Shown one piece after another: positions 8,512-14,922 of a stretch of 27,559 bases of DNA (position 1 is the first letter of the stretch; each line of letters starts with the position of its first letter). A program made the position numbers and the translations under genes. A model generated the notes under the pieces. The model was not told where the DNA came from, did no database searches, and saw only the letters and a list, made by a program, of their open reading frames with translations. This DNA is from Holophagaceae bacterium UBA1801 (lineage in GTDB: Bacteria > Acidobacteriota > Holophagae > Holophagales > Holophagaceae), in the NCBI GenBank assembly GCA_002319925.1, contig DCFP01000039.1, positions 1-27,559 on the forward strand, written 5' to 3'.

Positions 8512-9211
8512 CGATCACCACCTGGAGCCAGTTTCGTTTCGCATTTAATTCGTGTCGAGCCCGCTCGATCAACTCTGGCCCATCATTCCGAACATTCCCG
8601 ACTGCTGACCCGACTGGCCGCAACTCTATACCTTCCGATGGACAGGGAACCAGTAGTTCCTCGGGATGTCTGTTCTCTGGATCTAGCCAAGCCTCTGCCG
8701 CTTGCCTGTCCAAGATGACGGGCATTCGGTTGTGGATAGGCTGCATCAATTCGTTCGCGCTCGTGGTGACGATCGCGCAGGTGGAAAGCTCACCATCGAA
8801 GCCGAGCCACGTGTCGGAGATGCCAGCGAACAGGAAGATGCCGCCGCCCTTGGGGCGGATGAAGTGCGGCACTTTGGTGTTGCCCACCTTCCGCCACTCA
8901 TAGAACCCGCTGGCAGGGATCAGGCATCGCCAATGACGTAGTGCACCCCGGAAGGTCGGCTTAGTCACGATCCCTTCGGCCCGTGCATTGATTGGCTTGG
9001 GTCCACCCTCTGGATCCTTCGTCCAGCTCGGTACCAGTCCCCAACGAGCGAGAGATGGGATACGCTCGTTCTTCTCTGGCCTCACGATGACGATCCACTG
9101 GCCTGGAGCGATGTTGTAACGCTTCTCGATCCTGAAGTCCCCTAGCCTTCGTGAGCCCGTTTCGCTGGCGAGTTCTTCACTTGTTGCGTAGAGCCCGAAG
9201 CGTCCGCACAT
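8495..9211 (-). CDS. SRAP-domain protein (YedK/HMCES family), abasic-site DNA-protein crosslinker
   Basis: 238 aa, the usual family length. SRAP proteins bind abasic sites in single-stranded DNA and form a covalent crosslink through the amino group of Cys2, shielding the lesion during replication. All key residues sit at the same numbers as in E. coli YedK: Cys2 after the removed Met (MCGRFG), Asn75 in INARAE, Glu105 in ASGFYEW and His160 in PIHNRMP. The gene should therefore be active. It heads a two-gene minus-strand unit with the 79-aa gene. It lies only ~20 bases from sequence that looks like the end of an older integrated element (9231-9297), and SRAP genes are common mobile-element cargo, so it may belong to that element rather than to the core genome. 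Confidence 0.92.
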   Translation of the reverse strand: MCGRFGLYATSEELASETGSRRLGDFRIEKRYNIAPGQWIVIVRPEKNERIPSLARWGLVPSWTKDPEGGPKPINARAEGIVTKPTFRGALRHWRCLIPASGFYEWRKVGNTKVPHFIRPKGGGIFLFAGISDTWLGFDGELSTCAIVTTSANELMQPIHNRMPVILDRQAAEAWLDPENRHPEELLVPCPSEGIELRPVGSAVGNVRNDGPELIERARHELNAKRNWLQVVIDERAV

Positions 9212-9230
9212 GGAAAAACATCCTACTCTT

Positions 9231-9297
9231 GCTGACTTGTAGGATGCTTGTAGGACGGCACGAAAAAGCCCCCAAAATCAAGGGAGCTAATTTGTAG
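9231..9297. other. Probable end of an older related integrated element
   Basis: This 67-bp stretch aligns without gaps to 24322-24388, the sequence just inside the right att repeat, with about 47 of 67 bases identical by hand count. Shared parts are two TTGTAG boxes 11 bp apart (TTGTAGGA at 9237 and 9248) and GAAAAAGCCCCC. Such similarity is expected if a related element had earlier integrated at the same tRNA and its tRNA-proximal end lies here. Confidence 0.6.
9262..9288 (-). terminator. Intrinsic terminator-like hairpin beside the left tRNA fragment
   Basis: On the minus strand AGCTCCC pairs with GGGGGCT (7 bp with one T-G wobble), followed by TTTTT. It corresponds to the terminator of the intact tRNA-Ser gene at 24354-24380 but has diverged. 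It is the counterpart carried by the older element end. Confidence 0.55.
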
Positions 9298-9363
9298 CTA
9301 AGTCTGGCGGAGAGAGAGGGATTCGAACCCCCGTATGAGTCACCCCATAACCTGATTTCGAGT
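9298..9363. repeat. Left attachment-site repeat (attL), 66 bp
   Basis: Perfect 66-bp direct copy of 24389-24454. It holds the 3' part of tRNA-Ser(CGA), minus strand, from the anticodon loop to CCA plus seven bases downstream. Identity ends at 9364 (T versus C). The repeat boundary in the anticodon loop fits the usual crossover region of tRNA-targeting tyrosine integrases. Confidence 0.93.
9305..9363 (-). pseudogene. 3' fragment of tRNA-Ser(CGA)
   Basis: 59 bases identical to the 3' part of the intact tRNA-Ser gene, from within the anticodon loop through the long variable arm, T arm and acceptor strand to CCA. The 5' part is missing, so it cannot make a tRNA. It is the original chromosomal end displaced by integration. 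Confidence 0.92.
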
Positions 9364-9478
9364 TCCACGACTAAGGTTCTCATAGACATCCACGGAATCC
9401 ATATAACCCTTTAAATCAACACTTCAATAATATTTAGATAGATTGATTATCCAAAAAACATCTAATTCTCTCATTGTG

Positions 9479-9516
9479 TTGTAGCATGGCTGTAGCATTT
9501 CGAGGCGGTGCTACAG
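9479..9516. promoter_or_regulatory. Candidate integrase arm-binding sites near the integrase start
   Basis: TTGTAGCA (9479-9486) and CTGTAGCA (9490-9497) are spaced 11 bp apart, one helical turn, and an inverted copy TGCTACAG lies at 9509-9516. An identical pair with the same 11-bp spacing lies near the other att site (24328 and 24339). Paired short repeats flanking att cores are typical of arm-type sites bound by the integrase N-terminal domain. The inverted copy overlaps the likely GTG start, so binding could also repress the integrase. Confidence 0.55.
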
Positions 9517-10793
9517 TGCCGAGCGAACCCAAAAAGGCCACGAGGGAAACCACCAAGCTCACCGATACAGAGGTGAAGAAGCTCGCCCCTGGCGAGGGGC
9601 TCTACACCGTTTGGGACGGTGGCCACCAAGTCTGTGTCCAGGGTCTGGGGGTTCGCGTCATGCCCTCCGGCTCAAAGTCGTTCGTCTGGAAATACTGCTT
9701 CAACGGGAAACAGCGATGGATGACTATCGGCAAGACCTCCGTATGGTCGGTGACCGCTGCGCGTGACCACATCAAAGCGCTGGCTCAAGACATTGACAAA
9801 GGCATCGACCCCGCCTCGAAGATTGCCGAAGACAAGGCCAATCCGACGATGAAGGACCTTGCGAAGAAGTTTCTTGAGGAGCACGTCTCCGCCAAGCGGA
9901 AGGCTTCCACATATGACGACTACGAGAACATCATTCAGAAATACATCCTGAAGCCGCTGGGGAAGATCCAGGTGAAGGACATCACTGCGGCTCACATCTC
10001 CAAGGTGCATTCCAGCTTGAAGGACAAGCCATACCGCGCCAATCGGACCTTGGCCGTGCTCTCTTCCATGCTCTCTCTGGCTGAAACGTGGGGATATCGA
10101 AAGCCCAACACTAACCCATGCGGGAGCATTGAGCGCTACCAGGAAGAGGCCAAGACTCGTTTCCTCACTGCCGGGGAAATCGCGCGCCTTCTGATCGTGC
10201 TGCAAGCCCAGGAAGGGCGCTATCCCCTCCAGGTGCGCCTCATTCGCCTTCTGCTTCTCACAGGTGCACGGCTGCGCGAAATCCTGAATTGCCGATGGAG
10301 TGCAAAGAAGGGCGAGCCCACACACCCCTATCTGGACCGGGAAGGTGCGCGCATCGTCTGCATCGATCACAAGGGAAGCCGAAGAGGTGGCCCGAAAGAC
10401 ATCATCCTGTCCACTGCGGCGCTTGAGGTGATTGACACCCTGGACAAGCGACTAGGAAGCCCCTACCTCTTCCCCAGCCCGGATAATCACATGGTCCCAC
10501 TGGCAAACCCGCATCATGCCTGGCTCACGATCAAGGAGGACAAGAAGCGCGGGGAGAAGGAGCGGCTGGGAATCCGTGACCTAGCGGGGATCCCTGACGT
10601 GCGCCTTCACGATCTCCGGCACAGCTTCGGCACCTTGTCCGTAACCCTGAACCAGAACCCGACCGTTCGCCAGAAACTACTAGGACATGCCTCCGCAGTT
10701 ACCACGGAGCGTTATTCCCATGTAGATGTGGATCCACTCCGTGAGGCGGTAGAGCAGATTGGGGAGACGATCAAGGGGCTAAAGAAAGCGTAA
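9516..10793 (+). CDS. int: Tyrosine-type site-specific integrase (P4-like family), 425 aa
   Basis: Catalyses integration and excision at tRNA-Ser(CGA). GTG 9516 is preferred because GAGGCGG (9502-9508) lies seven bases upstream and the protein then starts MPSEPKKATRE. ATG 9486 and TTG 9474 are in-frame alternatives without ribosome sites. The domains are an N-terminal DUF4102-like arm-binding region (LTDTEVKKL, GLGVRVMPSGSKSFVWKY), a central SAM-like core-binding region (~110-190) and a C-terminal catalytic domain. Catalytic residues are visible: Arg252 (GARLRE), His365 and Arg368 (HDLRH), His391 (LGHAS) and Tyr400 (ERYSH). All are present, so the enzyme should be active. It is the first gene inside the left repeat, at the end of the element away from the intact tRNA. 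Confidence 0.95.
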   Translation: MPSEPKKATRETTKLTDTEVKKLAPGEGLYTVWDGGHQVCVQGLGVRVMPSGSKSFVWKYCFNGKQRWMTIGKTSVWSVTAARDHIKALAQDIDKGIDPASKIAEDKANPTMKDLAKKFLEEHVSAKRKASTYDDYENIIQKYILKPLGKIQVKDITAAHISKVHSSLKDKPYRANRTLAVLSSMLSLAETWGYRKPNTNPCGSIERYQEEAKTRFLTAGEIARLLIVLQAQEGRYPLQVRLIRLLLLTGARLREILNCRWSAKKGEPTHPYLDREGARIVCIDHKGSRRGGPKDIILSTAALEVIDTLDKRLGSPYLFPSPDNHMVPLANPHHAWLTIKEDKKRGEKERLGIRDLAGIPDVRLHDLRHSFGTLSVTLNQNPTVRQKLLGHASAVTTERYSHVDVDPLREAVEQIGETIKGLKKA

Positions 10794-10813
10794 ATATTAT
10801 AATGATTTGTCAT

Positions 10814-10885
10814 AAAAGATAGCAATGAGGAATCAAAATATTTTTGAATTCATATCTAGACTTTTGAATTCAAAAGACTATCTTT
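10814..10885. promoter_or_regulatory. AT-rich operator-like palindrome cluster
   Basis: A perfect 16-bp palindrome CTTTTGAATTCAAAAG (10861-10876) is preceded by a partial copy (TTTTGAATTCA at 10842-10852) exactly 20 bp away. AAAGATAG (10815-10822) and CTATCTTT (10878-10885) form an outer inverted repeat. The cluster sits directly before the ribbon-helix-helix gene and is the obvious candidate for its autoregulatory operator. Confidence 0.55.
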
Positions 10886-10902
10886 GATATCGGAGACCTA
10901 AT

Positions 10903-11325
10903 ATGGGAACCCCAAAGAAGATGGGACGACCAAAAAAACTTCCTGACACGATCCAGGTAACTGTACGGGTTAATCGAGAAGTAATTGAAGAAATTGATAG
11001 ACTGGAAGATGAAGACTTTGAATTGACTAAGTCTCTATTTGACTATTCACCTGAGGCCGATAATTGGCGATCAAGAGCTGTCAGTATCAGAGAAATTATT
11101 GACCTTGGATTTCCTTCATGGAAGCAAGCAAAAGAAGCAGAAATCAATGAACAAAGGCGCCAAGACGAGATATGGAAATGTTTAAAATCCATGGGTATAA
11201 CGCCAAAAATGTCAAAAGAACAAGTTGACAATATTATTCACAATATAGATAACGTGAAACAAATGATCGAGATGTATGAACAGCTTGAACAAAAGGGTCT
11301 TGTTAAGAAAAAACTAGAAAAATAA
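10903..11325 (+). CDS. Ribbon-helix-helix DNA-binding protein, 140 aa
   Basis: Probable transcriptional regulator. ATG 10903 has CGGAG at 10891-10895. The N-terminus has an AT-hook-like GRPKK, then a strand-helix pattern IQVTVRVNREVIEEIDRLEDED. After an acidic insertion comes RSRAVSIREIIDLGF, where RSRA..REII matches the second helix of ribbon-helix-helix proteins. The C-terminal ~60 residues are charged and helical, ending in a coiled-coil-like segment (IEMYEQLEQKGLVKKKLEK). The gene is AT-rich compared with its neighbours. A perfect AT-rich palindrome immediately upstream fits autoregulation by a dimer. In the element it takes the place of the lysis-lysogeny or satellite master regulator, though that role is inferred. 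Confidence 0.68.
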   Translation: MGTPKKMGRPKKLPDTIQVTVRVNREVIEEIDRLEDEDFELTKSLFDYSPEADNWRSRAVSIREIIDLGFPSWKQAKEAEINEQRRQDEIWKCLKSMGITPKMSKEQVDNIIHNIDNVKQMIEMYEQLEQKGLVKKKLEK

Positions 11326-11409
11326 GAACCCCCTTACTCCGTTTTTCTTAACCGCGCCAACGGTCAAGAGGAGACAGGGGGAACACCAGGCAGAACCGCT
11401 AAGCACTAC

Positions 11410-11463
11410 ACCGGCCCCATAAGCATGGGCCACCTGGGATACCGGTGCAACCACCATGGCCCA
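11410..11463 (+). repeat. Nested inverted repeats before the 81-aa gene
   Basis: TGGGCCA (11426-11432) pairs with TGGCCCA (11457-11463). Overlapping arms GGCCC (11413-11417) with GGGCC (11427-11431) and ACCGG (11410-11414) with CCGGT (11442-11446) offer competing hairpins. The last arm ends 14 bases before ATG 11478. Mutually exclusive folds in a leader are typical of translational or transcriptional switches, but this is not shown. Confidence 0.35.
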
Positions 11464-11477
11464 CATGGGGAAAACAG

Positions 11478-11723
11478 ATGGACTTATCCTCCATTCAACC
11501 GCCTCCCGCTGAGCCAAGCCCTGGCTCTGAGTGGATCGCCACCGTCATGGGGATCCAGAAACGTCTGCCTGTCCTCGGCAGCGTGGGCAATATCAATCGC
11601 TTGATGCTGAAGAAGGATGGCCTGCCCTTTCACCGCCTCGGCGGCCGTCTAATCTTCAACGTCCCAGAAATCCTCGACTGGCTAAACCGCCAGCCTGGCC
11701 ACAACCTGCCGACCGCAGTTTAG
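11478..11723 (+). CDS. Small excisionase/HTH-like DNA-binding protein, 81 aa
   Basis: ATG 11478 follows a GGGG-containing weak ribosome site. After a Pro-rich N-terminus, residues ~25-72 show a winged-helix pattern seen in MerR/excisionase-like phage proteins: VGNINRLMLKKDGLPFHRLG, then GRLIFNVPEILDWLNRQ. The 'shared residue name, basic strand, EI.DWL' ending is the typical part that reads a recognition wing followed by a short helix. It could serve as recombination directionality factor for the nearby integrase or as a repressor. A second protein of similar type lies at 13017, so which one is the excisionase is open. Confidence 0.55.
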   Translation: MDLSSIQPPPAEPSPGSEWIATVMGIQKRLPVLGSVGNINRLMLKKDGLPFHRLGGRLIFNVPEILDWLNRQPGHNLPTAV

Positions 11724-11734
11724 GGGAAACCAAC

Positions 11735-12103
11735 ATGACCACGGGAACCAAGACCTCCCAGGGCGGCAAAGCCCTGTCCGCAAGAACCCCCATCAACGAG
11801 TTCAACACCCAAGTCCACGCAGTCGCGAAACCTCAGACCATCGTCATTCCAGAGCTCTTCAACTTCGCCGAACGAAACAACATCTTGCTTGCCCGCAGCG
11901 TCCTCCGGCCGGAATGCGGCTGGCTCTTTGTTCCCGCAAGGGCGACCAAGAACACCTGGAAGTTGGAGTTCGATCCTCCCGGGGTGCTTTACCTTCCGGA
12001 TCGGGCGAACCGTCTGGACCAGATGGAGGCCATGCGCCGTATCGGCGATTTCATGGATGTCCACGAAGTAAGGCGCGCGCAGATGGCACGGGGTGAAGCA
12101 TGA
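11735..12103 (+). CDS. Hypothetical protein, 122 aa
   Basis: Unrecognised soluble protein. ATG 11735 lies 12 bases after the previous stop, with GGGGAA at 11723-11728. The N-terminal ~30 residues are polar and probably disordered. The rest has a compact pattern (IVIPELFNFAERNNILLARS, then CGWLFVPARATKNTWKLEF) ending in a helical region LDQMEAMRRIGDFMDVHEVRRAQM. No catalytic motif is seen. Its stop overlaps the ATG of the Cys-rich gene (ATGA), so the two are translationally coupled. This tight packing is typical of the early operon of a phage or satellite. Confidence 0.6.
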   Translation: MTTGTKTSQGGKALSARTPINEFNTQVHAVAKPQTIVIPELFNFAERNNILLARSVLRPECGWLFVPARATKNTWKLEFDPPGVLYLPDRANRLDQMEAMRRIGDFMDVHEVRRAQMARGEA

Positions 12104-12369
12104 AACGCGTCGAAGCCTTCAAGTGTGAATACTGCCGCCGGAGCCGCCCTTACGCTTCAGCGAGCACGTGCCGGGCGCATGAGGCCCGGTGCTTCGGCAA
12201 CCCGGCGACTCACTCCTGTGCCACATGCCGATTTCTGGAGCAAGGCCGGGAAAGGATCGAGAAAGGCTGCGATCGCCCGGTTTGGTATTGCGCTAAGGGG
12301 CGCGAGGTCCTCACCACCGAGTGCAGCGAGTGGAAGCGCCGGAAGGGAAATCTCCAGGTGAACTCTTGA
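12100..12369 (+). CDS. Cys-rich zinc-binding-type small protein, 89 aa
   Basis: ATG 12100 overlaps the previous stop by four bases. The protein has ten Cys in 89 residues: C9-x2-C12 with C24-x2-H27-x3-C31, then C40-x2-C43 with C57, C64 and C75. This suggests two small zinc-binding modules in a row. The first resembles a zinc-finger-like C-x2-C...C-x2-H pattern. The second (CATCRFLE...C...WYCAKG...C) resembles short phage zinc-ribbon proteins. It may bind nucleic acid or a protein partner such as RNA polymerase. No family name is assigned. Confidence 0.62.
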   Translation: MKRVEAFKCEYCRRSRPYASASTCRAHEARCFGNPATHSCATCRFLEQGRERIEKGCDRPVWYCAKGREVLTTECSEWKRRKGNLQVNS

Positions 12370-12569
12370 GCCGCCCCGAGATTCTGGCCGCAGTCTCCGT
12401 TTCTCTCGCTCTTGAGGAACTCGACCGCATGAAGGCCGTTGAACAGCTCCCAACCCCAGAGGCCCTCATGGAGCGCATGCGCAAGCGAGATGGGGACTTC
12501 GCCTTGCTGGCGGGGATCGCAGGGGCCTACCTGCATGAGCGTGGGTTGATTGGAGGCTGTAATGAATAA
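12366..12569 (+). CDS. Small hypothetical protein, 67 aa
   Basis: Probably starts at TTG 12366, which overlaps the TGA of the Cys-rich gene, giving MSRPEILAAVSVSLALEEL. An in-frame ATG at 12321 would extend it but has no ribosome site. The protein is mostly helical, acidic and basic in alternation, with LLAGIAGAYLHERGL near the end. No motif is recognised. The next gene starts inside its last codons, so it belongs to the same tightly packed early operon. Coding status rests mainly on this overlap chain. Confidence 0.5.
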   Translation: MSRPEILAAVSVSLALEELDRMKAVEQLPTPEALMERMRKRDGDFALLAGIAGAYLHERGLIGGCNE

Positions 12570-12864
12570 GCCCATCCTCCTCCAGAAGAAAAACGCTCCG
12601 AAACCCGGGGTGAAGCCAAAGACGCAGCAAGCCCCACCATCTCGACTGCGCGCCGCAAACGGGGAAGTGCTCCTCACCTTCGAATCTCCAAAGCGCACGG
12701 CCAAGCTGATGCATCGACGCACCGAGGGCGGGATACCCCTGATTGGTTTCTACCTCTTCCCTCCTGGGTCTCAGATCCCATGGGCGTGGGTGAACTACAC
12801 CGCCGAAGAAGCCCGCCAGATCCGTGACGCGCTCTCTGTCTGGCTGGAAGAGCTGAAACACTGA
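12562..12864 (+). CDS. Small hypothetical protein, 100 aa
   Basis: ATG 12562 is chosen because TTGGAGG (12550-12556) stands at correct spacing. The N-terminal third is Lys/Pro-rich and probably disordered (QKKNAPKPGVKPKTQQA). The remainder looks like a compact alpha/beta fold: VLLTFESPKRTAKLMHRR, then WVNYTAEEARQIRDALSVWLEEL. No known family is recognised. The overlap with the upstream gene is eight bases. It closes the first run of overlapping genes, and a 152-base gap without a gene follows before the AlpA-like gene. Confidence 0.58.
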   Translation: MNKPILLQKKNAPKPGVKPKTQQAPPSRLRAANGEVLLTFESPKRTAKLMHRRTEGGIPLIGFYLFPPGSQIPWAWVNYTAEEARQIRDALSVWLEELKH

Positions 12865-13016
12865 AAGGCTCAACGTACGAGCCACTCCGGGGCGGACTCT
12901 GGGTAGGAGCTGGCGACTACTAAGCCCAGCTGAACTCAAAAAGGCTACTCGTAGTGACCCCTTACTGCCCGAGATTCACCTGAGCGGAAGGATTCCGTAA
13001 GTGATTGGAGACCTAC

Positions 13017-13205
13017 ATGAACATTGACAAATTGCTGCACAGCTTCGATGAGGCACGGGAAATCATGGGCGGGGTCCCCGCTTCGACGTTCCGCCTGTGG
13101 ATCACCCAAGGGCTCATCTGCCCGGTGAAGATCGGCCGCAAGCCATTCTTCCGCCATGTTGATCTGGTGACCTTGATTGAAGCCCACATGAAGAAGGCGG
13201 AATGA
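13017..13205 (+). CDS. AlpA/excisionase-like helix-turn-helix protein, 62 aa
   Basis: ATG 13017 has TTGGAG at 13005-13010. The pattern is that of the small MerR-fold regulators AlpA/Xis/HTH_17: a first helix EAREIMGGVPASTFRLWITQ, then the wing (VKIGRKPFFRHVDLVTLIEA) with a basic strand before the last helix. AlpA proteins activate integrase or excision genes in P4-like satellites, and related proteins activate phage-inducible islands. The stop overlaps the next ATG (AATGATG). Position before the replication gene suggests control of induction or replication, but target DNA is unknown. The repeated GTTGTCA motif downstream at 14688-14877 could be a binding site for this or another regulator. 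Confidence 0.68.
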   Translation: MNIDKLLHSFDEAREIMGGVPASTFRLWITQGLICPVKIGRKPFFRHVDLVTLIEAHMKKAE

Positions 13206-13429
13206 TGGCTTCCCGGATCAACGAAGCCCACGTGCTTATGGTGGCTGCACACATCCTCACGCGGATCAACCCAACCGGGAAAGACTTCTATTTCTTTCCT
13301 GTCGATCACCATTCACGGGGATCTGGCGGGGAGAGGTGGAGCCATCCATCTGTCGAAGTTTGCGCGCGCCTGGCATGGGAGCTGGCAGAGGCGGTCGAAG
13401 AGGCGAAACCCAAGGGGCGGGAGAGCTGA
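13202..13429 (+). CDS. Small hypothetical protein, 75 aa
   Basis: ATG 13202 overlaps the previous stop and its own TGA (13427-13429) overlaps the ATG of the helicase gene by one base. It is a small alpha/beta-like protein (INEAHVLMVAAHILTRINPT, DFYFFPVDH) with a helical C-terminus VCARLAWELAEAVEEAK. No motif is recognised. The perfect coupling on both sides argues that it is translated with the AlpA-like protein and the helicase, perhaps as a replication accessory factor. Confidence 0.58.
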   Translation: MMASRINEAHVLMVAAHILTRINPTGKDFYFFPVDHHSRGSGGERWSHPSVEVCARLAWELAEAVEEAKPKGRES

Positions 13430-14736
13430 TGATCAAACCCTTACCCCCTTCAGATGTGAACGGGTTTTGTGAAGACCCAGACAACCCTCCACCACTGCCT
13501 CCTTGGCCTGAAGAAGAAACCTCCCACGCCCTGGACATCATTCGATGGTCGGACATCAAGGATCTCGATGTCCCCCCCGTGGAGTACATCTGGGAGCCAT
13601 TCCTTACTCGCGTGGGCTTCGGGATCATCGCTGCTCACCCCGGCACCGGGAAATCCTTCCTCGCTCTCCAGCTCTTCGTTTCGATCGCCACTGGACTTCC
13701 GCTCTTCGGACGGCCTACATGCGGCCCAGCCGGCGCCGGAATGGTCGCGCTTGAAGACGATCCAAATGTGGTTCATCGGCGGCTGAAGGCCATCCGCCGG
13801 GCTTATGGTTCCGCGTGGTCCGCCAAGCACGATGACCTCTTTGACCGAAATGGACGGCTCTTCATCCGAGCACGGAAACCCCTCGAAGGGTTGACGGGCG
13901 CTGCAGCGGCCCATCATCTCGCTGCCATAGCCCGTGAAATTGGCGCACACATGAAGACAACCCAGGACCCCCCCGCTGTGGTCTTCGTAGACACCATGAA
14001 TGCAGTGAATGGTGGAGATGAGAACAGCAACACGGAGGCACGGGCCCTAACAGCCACCGTCCTTGGATTGAGTGACGCCCTTGGATGCAGCGTCTACGTG
14101 CTCCACCATTTGAAGAAGTCAGGCATCGGAAAGAACGCGCTCTCTACGCTTGTTGACCGGCTTGACCCTGAACTTGTGCGTGGAGCTGGTGCCTTCGTGG
14201 GATCTGCCCGCGCCGTGGTCCAATTTGGCTGGATCCAGCCCCATGAAGCCGCAAAGGTAGGCCTGGAACAAGAGAACAGCCACCGCCGCTATGCCGTGGT
14301 AGCCCTCACAAAGGTAAACGATGGGCCATTGAGCCCGTGGCTACTCTTGGAGCACTCCTCCGAATTCGCTGGGATCTTTGAGCCGGTTGCCAATGGTGAC
14401 GACGTGCTGGCGTCCCTGCGTGGCGGGAATGCGGAAGAGGACATGAGCCTGGCCGAATCCATGCTGATGGACCTCCATGCAAATGCCGGACTCCCAGAAA
14501 AAGAAGTCCGCTCACTGATCCTAGAAAAGCACTATCCCGACGACGACAAAGCGAAGGCCGACAAGAAGCTGAAGACGGCATTCAGCAACATGCGCCGCCG
14601 CCAAGGTTGGCTGATGAAGGGCAGTCTAAAACTGACGGTCCTAGGGTTTCAGAAGGTTCAGGAATTGGGTCGTCAGCATCATGAACCTGACAACCCCGAC
14701 ACTCCAGGAAATGAATCCTGGCGCGAATCTGCGTGA
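13429..14736 (+). CDS. RepA-like replicative helicase (AAA_25/RecA-fold ATPase), 435 aa
   Basis: ATP-driven DNA helicase or primase-associated ATPase for autonomous replication of the element. ATG 13429 is chosen for the one-base TGATG overlap with the upstream gene. An upstream in-frame extension to 13336 lies inside that gene. The Walker A loop is AHPGTGKS (residues 69-76). The motif VALEDDPNVVHRRLKAI follows, as in hexameric RepA (RSF1010) and AAA_25 proteins. Walker B is VVFVDTMN with Asp188. A sensor-like YVLHHLKKSG lies near 225. The C-terminal ~90 residues form a helical tail with a possible winged-helix (LILEKHYPDDDKAKADKKLK) before basic RRRQGW. No DnaG-type primase motif is seen, so priming may come from the host. 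Confidence 0.85.
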   Translation: MIKPLPPSDVNGFCEDPDNPPPLPPWPEEETSHALDIIRWSDIKDLDVPPVEYIWEPFLTRVGFGIIAAHPGTGKSFLALQLFVSIATGLPLFGRPTCGPAGAGMVALEDDPNVVHRRLKAIRRAYGSAWSAKHDDLFDRNGRLFIRARKPLEGLTGAAAAHHLAAIAREIGAHMKTTQDPPAVVFVDTMNAVNGGDENSNTEARALTATVLGLSDALGCSVYVLHHLKKSGIGKNALSTLVDRLDPELVRGAGAFVGSARAVVQFGWIQPHEAAKVGLEQENSHRRYAVVALTKVNDGPLSPWLLLEHSSEFAGIFEPVANGDDVLASLRGGNAEEDMSLAESMLMDLHANAGLPEKEVRSLILEKHYPDDDKAKADKKLKTAFSNMRRRQGWLMKGSLKLTVLGFQKVQELGRQHHEPDNPDTPGNESWRESA

Positions 14737-14880
14737 GGTTGTCATGACAACTTTGACGACAACCATTTCCGGAACAGGCAGGCAGCCCCACCCCCTTTCA
14801 CGGGTGGGCAGTCTGTCCTCGGCGGCAAGTAGGGTTGTCAGTGTTTTCCCCGTAGGGTGGCAACCCAAATTGACAACCCT
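14688..14880. repeat. GTTGTCA/TGACAAC repeat cluster with perfect palindromes
   Basis: Five exact 7-mers lie at 14688, 14738, 14745, 14834 and 14871, plus a variant at 14758. Two form the perfect 14-bp palindrome GTTGTCATGACAAC (14738-14751). Two others form the outer arms AGGGTTGTCA (14831-14840) and TGACAACCCT (14871-14880), enclosing a small hairpin GGGT-ggca-ACCC (14855-14866). The cluster fills the space between the helicase and small terminase genes. It could be an operator array for packaging genes or iterons of the element's replication origin. Confidence 0.6.
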
Positions 14881-14922
14881 GCCTCTCCTAGGGTTGGAAT
14901 GCCTTCCTTGGAGGGGTATTCG

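Noticed and set aside
9177..9389. Minus-strand open frame of 70 codons across the left att repeat
   Set aside because: It runs through the tRNA fragment and the terminator and resembles no protein.
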